The notes under the pieces were generated by a model, which searched no databases, was not told the origin of the DNA, and worked only from the letters and a program-made list of their open reading frames with translations. From positions 1 to 13,532 of the forward strand of contig LLCB01000660.1 of NCBI GenBank assembly GCA_001414345.1: 13,532 nucleotides of DNA. The letters run 5' to 3'. This DNA is from Hymenoscyphus infarciens. Its lineage: Eukaryota > Ascomycota > Leotiomycetes > Helotiales > Helotiaceae. This document shows positions 8,168 to 13,532 of this stretch, piece by piece. The position numbers and the translations under genes were made by a program. The stretch's first letter is position 1; every line of letters starts with the position of its first letter.

Positions 8168-9633
8168 CTAGTCACATGAGGTAGCGATTCTGAGATTACC
8201 CTCTTTCTTTGTGATTGGATCAAAGTTCCAAACGGTTGGGCGTTCATCATCATCAAAAACCCGCTCCCACGCAAGTTTTAACACACGAGGCAGTTTCCAG
8301 TTCATTGTTTCGTTGTTGATCCAGAGGCGAACGAGGTGTCTCTTACCCTCATCGGTGTCCACAAAGCGCTCCCTACTATGGACCAAACCCATGTTGTTTA
8401 TGAACCGAATGTCGCCCTTTTCCATGAATGTTTTAATCTCATGCTTCTTGGCGATGTAATGGATAGCATCGATCGCTTCAGCCTGAGCCTCGGTCAAACC
8501 TGGCAGCGCCTCGGACCGAGGACTGGTAGGTTTTCCTACTAGGAGGCGGCGCGAGAAAGCAAGTATGAGTTTCTCGTCGTAGAAATGGAGCAAAGCTCGA
8601 TTGTAAAACTTTGGGTCTCTGCCATACCTAGAATCGTGGTCAGCTGGTTTATATCCTGCAAGCTGAGCATGTATAGTTACGTGTCATGTGGCCAGTCCGG
8701 TTTTGCCAGAGTATGAATCAAGTCCGGCCTGGTCGCGGCAAGTTCATTGTAGACGGTCCAAACAGATGCGAGCATACTCTCGCCTCCATCGGGGGAGCAG
8801 CTTTGAGTAAACAGTCCCAGAACATCACAAACAGTATCATTGTGGAATGGCTACATCAGAAAGTAAGTCTCAAGAAATCGAAATTCTTGCCGAAGTGTTA
8901 CCTGGCTGTTATCATCAGGTTCCTCTTCTTTGCGAACGACATGCACTAAAATTCGTACGTCAGAATCCGCATGTTTGTTTCTGAAACATATATACTTACT
9001 GATTGCATGCCCTTTCGGATCCTGTTTACCAATTCTATTTCCAATATAGGTCGAGATCGCGAGATATATCAATGTTGCATCATCTTCAGCAAACGCGTCT
9101 GGGTCTAGACCACGAAGAATGGCAAATCCTCTTCCCTGGTATAAATCTCCACGCATCTTCTCCAGAGTCCTAGCAAGTATTGGAAGAGGGAAGCTTTCTG
9201 GATTGACTTGCTGATTTTCAACCTTCAGTCCTGCCAAACATGTCAGTCTTTGCTTACAACGGATGGTATAAGAAGTTGTATCACCTTTGAAGTGCTTCAA
9301 AGCGTTGCCGATCTCAACCTTCTCGTCGTCGGTCAAGATGTGGATATAATCGGCTTCATTCTGAACATCCGTGGTTGTCCAGACGAGAGGCCCAATGAGG
9401 ACTTTGGGCCACCCGACCGGAACGTCCTGTTCAAGACCACCAGCATGGACTCTAGCTTCGACTCTGGCCAAATACTGCTCCCTGTTGGGGTGGTATTTGA
9501 TTTCAGCTTTGTGCTCCTGCTTTGGCTTGGCCTTGGTCTTGTCACCGTCAAGGAGGTATTTCTTCTGCAGACCTTGGGAATAGTATGACACCAGCCTGTC
9601 GGATGGCATGTCTACTTCAAGGGAAGGAGCCAT
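8168..9633 (-). CDS. TauD/TfdA-family Fe(II)/2-oxoglutarate dioxygenase
   Basis: Predicted 435-residue non-heme iron dioxygenase of the taurine-dioxygenase type. The family couples 2-oxoglutarate decarboxylation to hydroxylation of a small substrate, which is unknown here. Exons on the minus strand: 9633-9285, 9230-8902, 8850-8681, 8627-8168; introns of 54, 51 and 53 bp, two of them with clear GACTGAC or GCTGAC branch points. The spliced length is 1308 nt and stays in frame. The N-terminal region carries GWPKVLIGPLVWT and LYQGRGFAILRGLDPD. The iron-binding HxD is H229-N-D231 (PFHNDTVCDVLGL), formed exactly at the second splice junction. The distal His is H366 (GLVHSRERF), and R379 or R383 (KRHLVRLW) should bind 2-oxoglutarate, so the enzyme looks intact. 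ATG 9633 has a good context (GTCATGG) and a TATA-like sequence about 195 bp upstream, but the frame stays open to ATG 9897. Likely cytosolic if 9633 is used. Confidence 0.9.
9231..9284 (-). other. Stop-free 54-bp intron of the dioxygenase gene
   Basis: Donor GTGATA, branch GACTGAC, acceptor GGCAG. Removal joins KHFK to GLKVEN, which restores the usual family spacing before ESFPLP. The intron is a multiple of three and has no in-frame stop, so unspliced RNA would encode a protein with 18 extra residues. Confidence 0.75.
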
Positions 9634-10192
9634 GACTAGTTGGTATTGGTTGATTCCGATGTTGTATTGTAGTATTGTGAAAGTAAAATAGATTGTTTGA
9701 TTCTTTTGATCTGATACTTCGCTTACTTCGGGGGTTCTTATAGGCGTCGCGTTCTGGGCCAGAAAAACTAGGAGCGAGAGTACTACAGAGCCGCAAAACC
9801 TCGTTCTACACACCATCAGGAGCGGGGTATATATATGAGGGTGTGGTTCATGCACACCTGCTATCCGCAGCAAGCGAGATTGGTCAATCGTTGCCATGGC
9901 TTTTTTATCTAAAGGAACTTCAACCTATGAGTGAGTCTGAATTGCACTCGCGGCTGAGAAATAAGACCACATTCACAAGAGGGGTAGATTTGTTGAATTG
10001 CAGTGCATTAATTGGATATAACGAAAGCCTTGCATACGAAAATAATGACTGGCGAAGAGACGAAGACTGCAGATGACTTGTATGCATCATAGAACCAATG
10101 AAGATTATTTTCCTACCCGTCGCATAACAAAAAGAGAAGTTGTGTGGTGGATTGCCAATCATTAGGCATGACAGTATGTTCCAATTCGTGCT
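9634..10192. other. Dioxygenase promoter and amidase 3' flank
   Basis: No separate gene is supported. Plus and minus frames at 9843-10076 and 9920-10162 overlap on opposite strands and do not resemble proteins. A TATATATA sequence at about 9827-9834 fits the dioxygenase promoter, and an AGATAA (GATA-factor type, minus strand) is near 9905. In frame upstream of the dioxygenase start, codons at 9816-9735 would encode a hydrophobic, signal-peptide-like segment. Confidence 0.45.
9826..9835 (-). promoter_or_regulatory. TATA-like element of the dioxygenase gene
   Basis: TATATATA on the minus strand, followed 3' by CCCC, about 195 bp before ATG 9633. Its place supports 9633 (or 9816) rather than 9897 as the translation start, because 9897 lies upstream of it. 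Assigned by sequence only. Confidence 0.35.
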
Positions 10193-12661
10193 TCAAACCC
10201 TGTCCCAGCCGTCTTGCTTTTTGTACTCCTCCAGCGCGTCCACTATGACTGCTGCGATCGAGATCAGCTTCTCTTCTTCCAACCTTCTGCCTAAAAGCTG
10301 GAATGATGCAGGTGCGCCATGGTATTTCTCTGGGTCGTCTATGAACAATGACAAATTTAAATTGTCAGCGATATGTAGAATGAGTGTGGAAGCAATGCAT
10401 TGCTAGAGGGTGGACTTACACGCAAGCCAATTCTTCTTATCAACATCATTTAGTGGCTTGTGGTCATCATCAAAGACATCAATCGTCTTGTCAGCCGTGG
10501 TAACTGGGATGACCATGGTAGTGTAGTCAAGAACGTCGGGAAAGTTGCTGTACACTGTGATCGACATTAGTGGACCAATATTTTGGTAAAACTTATGGAG
10601 CTCACAGTAGTGGTAGTACTTTCCCGGAATAACTCCAGCGTGGGGGCTTGCTGGAAGTATCACGGCATCCACGGGGCGGCCTAGAACATAAATCAGTCTG
10701 CTTATACGCCTCTTTTACTCTGAAACTTTGGGGGAAGGCACCAACCTGACGCGGACTTCTCGGCTGTCGAATTCCAATAGGCCTGATATCTATCACGATA
10801 ATCCTTGAGGTGTATGGACTGCTCGTAGAACTCCAATAACGGAGCTGGAGGCTTAGGTTTGTCCCCCATTTGTGATCGTATTTGTGGGATAAAAGGCTCT
10901 CCAGACAAGCCAACTTGCTCGAAGAAATCGGCATTTCCGTCTGCATGCATGAAAAAACTCTTTGGCAAATGTCAGCAATGTATTCAACCGTAATGGTCTT
11001 TGGTCTGCATACATGTATATCTCCTGCCTCCCGGTGAGACGGCGGGTCCCATGTCATGAACTGGGACCACTGTTAGTTGAGAGAGGAAAAGACTTGGTGG
11101 TTATTCTACCTTGTATCCTTTGAGTTCAAGAGCTTTTGAAACTATGCGTATCGCACGTGCAATTGGTGGGTGTGGAAGAACCATTCCGTCGTTTGCAAAG
11201 AGTCCAAATGCTAAACCAGCCTCGTTTCCACGCCTTCCATGTTCAAGTTCGGTCGCATTTCGGCATGATAGATCGATAACATCTCGATCATCAAGCCAAG
11301 GTTTTGTTGATTGCAATGATTCAAACATGAGATGTAGAGAAGGTAGTGAAATTGCCATGATTCCCACGACCGAAGGAATAACCACCTCACCCCGCATCTA
11401 GACTGTGAATTAAAAAATGTTTTTGGCGATCTAAGTCGCAATAAGGTACTGCTACTTACACTGTTGGCCATGTCCTTGTATGAGATGCGGCCATGGGACG
11501 GTTTGAGGCTATACAATCCGTTGAACGCACTCGGCATAGTGACAGAGCCACCTGATGCCTGCTGTCAGTGAATTGTGCATATATGAAGCCGTATGTCTCT
11601 TACCAATATCTGTTCCAAATCCAATTCCACTTCCCCGTAGTGCTTGGAATGCACCTTCACCTAAAAGAACGTTAATGAGTCCAAGTCATTTCGTACTGGG
11701 TATGATATCTGCTGACCTCCAGAAGATCCCCCAGAAGAAAGAGCCTGATTGTGTGGATTGAAGTTGTATCCAAGAATGTTGTTATTTGTTTCGCCAAACT
11801 ATAACTTCGTCAGCTGTCTACTCTGACTTTCTGGTGGCCCGCCGAGGTAAAAAGTGACTTACAAAGAGGGTTTGGACACATGAAGTCTTCAAAATAGTTC
11901 TCAGCAAAATATCTACCAAAACGCATCGGGGGCAAAGGACAATACTTTTGCAATAGGAATTGCTCCCAGACTTTTGAGCTCCTTGACAAGAAGGCTCTCC
12001 ACAGGTCTCTGTATTCCAATCCAGCCAGCATATCCCATTGATGTATTGACACTGTCAACATGGAATTGATCTTTTAGGCTAACAGGGAGGCCATGCAGTG
12101 GGCCAACAGTCTTGTGGTGTTGTTCGTAATAGTGATCAAGCTCTCTCGCTCGCTCGAGAGCTGAGTCGAAAATGATCTCGAGCACATTGTTGTTCTAGTG
12201 TTGTCAGTCACGAAAGAAGGCATTCAAGTTAGATAGATAGGGAGGGATTATACAAGTTGGTGAGCGTATGCAGCCCTCTTGCAGAACGCGGTGGTGACCT
12301 TTAAAGAGGTGAATGTGCCATCTCTGACGCGTGCAACAATCTCGACAGGATCCAAGGCAGTGATCTGACGCGTATCTGGATCCAGTAGAGATTCGATGAA
12401 GTCTCCTGCAATTTTGGGTGTGTTTTTTGCCTGAGTTAACACATTCGTAGGAAGTAACCAATCCTTGGGAATGAGATTATGAATTGAGATTCGCTTTTCC
12501 GTAGCAATTTCTTGCCAAGGACGAGTAGAGTGACCAAGGACCTGCATGTTAGAGTAGGATGGGGTAAAGTTGTAGCTGCTCAAGACAAAATAAAACCAGC
12601 TTGAGAGAAGCATGACGGAAAGAATTGAGATGCGGACCTTCCACCTCATATCCATATCCAT
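10193..12661 (-). CDS. Amidase (amidase-signature family) with N-terminal membrane segment
   Basis: Predicted 605-residue serine amidase of the acetamidase/FAAH-like signature family, hydrolysing a carboxamide to acid plus ammonia or amine; the substrate is not readable. Twelve exons (minus): 12661-12254, 12194-11946, 11886-11863, 11798-11717, 11660-11604, 11551-11460, 11397-11110, 11060-11013, 10959-10746, 10680-10606, 10554-10420, 10338-10193; total 1818 nt, in frame throughout. The Lys-Ser-Ser triad is complete: K177 (GLPVSLKDQF), S252 (SSGGSSGG), S276 (FGTDIGGSV). The 75- and 24-residue spacings equal those of mammalian FAAH (K142, S217, S241). T278 replaces the usual Arg two residues after the nucleophile. 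Residues 9-29 (VRISILSVMLLSSWFYFVLSS) form a hydrophobic segment before the typical start (RPWQEIATEKR). The C-terminus has YHGAPASFQLLGRRLEEEKL. No break is seen. It lies upstream of the dioxygenase on the same strand. Branch points GCTGAC/ACTGAC/ACTAAC support most introns. Confidence 0.92.
11863..11886 (-). other. 24-nt micro-exon of the amidase gene
   Basis: Encodes only TSCVQTLF, joining the Lys of IAK to the FGETNNNILGY segment. Flanking introns: 11887-11945 (donor GTATTG, acceptor TTGAAG) and 11799-11862 (donor GTAAGT, branch GCTGAC, acceptor TATAG). Including it restores the family motif K-T-S-x-x-Q-T-L-x-x-G-E-T, which supports it. Confidence 0.75.
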
Positions 12662-12790
12662 CGTCAAATAAAAAAGGTGTGTCGTGTAGTGCATCATAGA
12701 CAAAAACTGCTCAAATATTGGCTGAAAGATTCCTCGCGGACGATAAGAATGTCGCAGCTAACCGATCCAATCACAGTTCATGGTTTTGCG
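12662..12790 (-). promoter_or_regulatory. Amidase promoter with GATA and CCAAT motifs
   Basis: Upstream of the amidase ATG lie CGATAAG at 12741-12747 (matches HGATAR of AreA/NIT2-type nitrogen regulators, plus orientation), a CCAAT on the minus strand at 12717-12721 and a CCAAT on the plus strand at 12767-12771. AreA sites and a CCAAT box control amdS in Aspergillus nidulans (established). Their relevance here is inferred from motif matches alone. Confidence 0.35.
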
Positions 12791-12878
12791 AGGACCGGTG
12801 TACGCCTCACTTCCGAGCCTGGTGCATAGTGGCCGGCACCTCTAGCATGTGTCCTACACCCCCCTGTAAGCTTTCTTA

Positions 12879-12906
12879 GGCCGTGTCCTAAAGCCCAGAC
12901 ACGGCC
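12879..12906. repeat. GC-rich perfect inverted repeat
   Basis: GGCCGTGTC (12879-12887) and GACACGGCC (12898-12906) are perfect complements across a 10-base loop. It lies between the amidase promoter and the AT-rich block, about 40 bp before the microsatellite. It could be a decayed transposon terminus or a regulatory hairpin. No partner copy is visible in the window. Confidence 0.5.
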
Positions 12907-12944
12907 AACGGAAGGGTAAATAAGAGGCTAGGACTTTATATATA

Positions 12945-13013
12945 ACGCTACCACGCTACGCTACTACGCTACGCCACCACGCTACGCTACGCCATAGTGC
13001 GTCTTCTACGCTA
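12945..13013. repeat. Degenerate CTACG microsatellite
   Basis: Imperfect CGCTA/CTACG pentamer repeats with CCA interruptions, for example CTACGCTACGCC. Rich in CpG. It sits right at the transition from the gene island to the right AT-rich array; the last CpA and TpG before the array are at about 12992-12998. Confidence 0.8.
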
Positions 13014-13029
13014 AACTATAGAAATCTAA

Positions 13030-13532
13030 ACCTTTAATAGCTTACTAACTATAAATTATACTTAATATATCTTAAATAGTCTCTTTAGTTAATAAATGTA
13101 AATCTAATACTTAGATTCGTTTTTTAATTTATCTAATTAAGATAAGTAAATTTTATACTTACTTTAGCTTTAATAGGTTATTTACTTAAAAGAAGTAAAT
13201 CTAATACCTATTCTAGTATTAAAAGCTTATTTACTTATAATAAGTATATCTATTAGTTATATTATATTTATTAGCTTATTTACTTAAAAGAAGTAAATCT
13301 AATACCTATATTATCTTTATTAGTCTTTCTATTTAAAAGTAGTAAATCTAATACTTATATTATCTTTATTTACTTAAAAGTAGTAAATTTAATCCTTACT
13401 TTAGATTTACTAGCTTATTTACTTATAAGATATATATCTTATACTTATATTATCTTTATTAGCTTATTTACTTAAAAGAAGTAAATCTAATACCTATTCT
13501 AGTATTAAAAACTTATTTACTTATAATAAGTA
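13030..13532. repeat. AT-rich array with 49-bp unit
   Basis: TTATTTACTT-type starts recur at 13178, 13227, 13276, 13366, 13415, 13464 and 13513. Steps are 49 bp, apart from a 90-bp step that holds two shortened units. Units carry the inverted repeat ATTTACTT/AAGTAAAT around a short loop, alternating with a TACTTATAATAAGTA form. Positions 13178-13248 and 13464-13532 are nearly identical (one difference seen). Only one TpG (13097-13098) and no CpA were seen. The array continues beyond the window; its left part (13030-13177) is more diverged. Confidence 0.85.

Noticed and set aside
8981..8999. Intron-like GTAAGT..TTTCAG in the dioxygenase (minus strand)
   Set aside because: It is only 19 nt, has no room for a branch point, and its removal would break the frame that leads into PFHND.
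9843..10162. Frames on both strands between dioxygenase and amidase
   Set aside because: They are antiparallel overlapping frames without recognisable motifs; the region fits promoter and 3' flank.
11111..11401. Plus-strand 96-codon frame within the amidase
   Set aside because: It is antisense to amidase exon 7, whose protein matches the family; a shadow frame.
1..13532. tRNA or rRNA genes
   Set aside because: No cloverleaf with a T-loop GTTCRA and matching acceptor arms, and no rRNA core sequence, was recognised on either strand by eye.

Overview
The window looks like nuclear DNA of a filamentous ascomycete (Pezizomycotina, possibly Leotiomycetes, though the class is a guess). The evidence is short introns of about 50-80 bp with GT..AG ends and RCTRAC-like branch points, fungal-type gene families (a Zn2Cys6 regulator, a TauD-like dioxygenase, an acetamidase-type amidase), and very AT-rich blocks almost free of CpA and TpG, the expected footprint of repeat-induced point mutation (RIP).

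Layout. 1-3104 is an AT-rich satellite block: array A (1-~495), a non-repetitive AT-rich core (~496-1010), then array B (~1011-3104), which has the same repeat family in inverted orientation. Array B is built from 40-bp and 32-bp palindrome-bearing units arranged in higher-order repeats of 224 and 152 bp. 3105-3183 is a CpG-containing but CpA/TpG-free edge. From about 3184 to 12990 lies a normal-composition gene island. It holds a broken gene on the minus strand (3895-4513; one frameshift and one in-frame stop), a five- or six-exon Zn2Cys6 transcription factor on the plus strand (~5256-7923), a four-exon TauD/TfdA-family Fe(II)/2-oxoglutarate dioxygenase on the minus strand (8168-9633, 435 aa) and a twelve-exon amidase on the minus strand (10193-12661, 605 aa). 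The right edge carries a CTACG microsatellite (12945-13013) and a second AT-rich array with a 49-bp unit that runs to the end of the window.

How it may work. Regulator, dioxygenase and amidase sit next to each other, and the two enzymes are in tandem. They could form a small catabolic module that oxidises a substrate and hydrolyses an amide for nitrogen supply. This is an inference from adjacency: no substrate can be read from the sequence. The amidase promoter has a GATA motif and two CCAAT motifs, the site types known to control amdS in Aspergillus. The amidase also has an N-terminal hydrophobic segment that suggests membrane tethering. The gene models were spliced by eye. The amidase and dioxygenase models close exactly in frame through all introns. 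The regulator's first and last exons remain uncertain.
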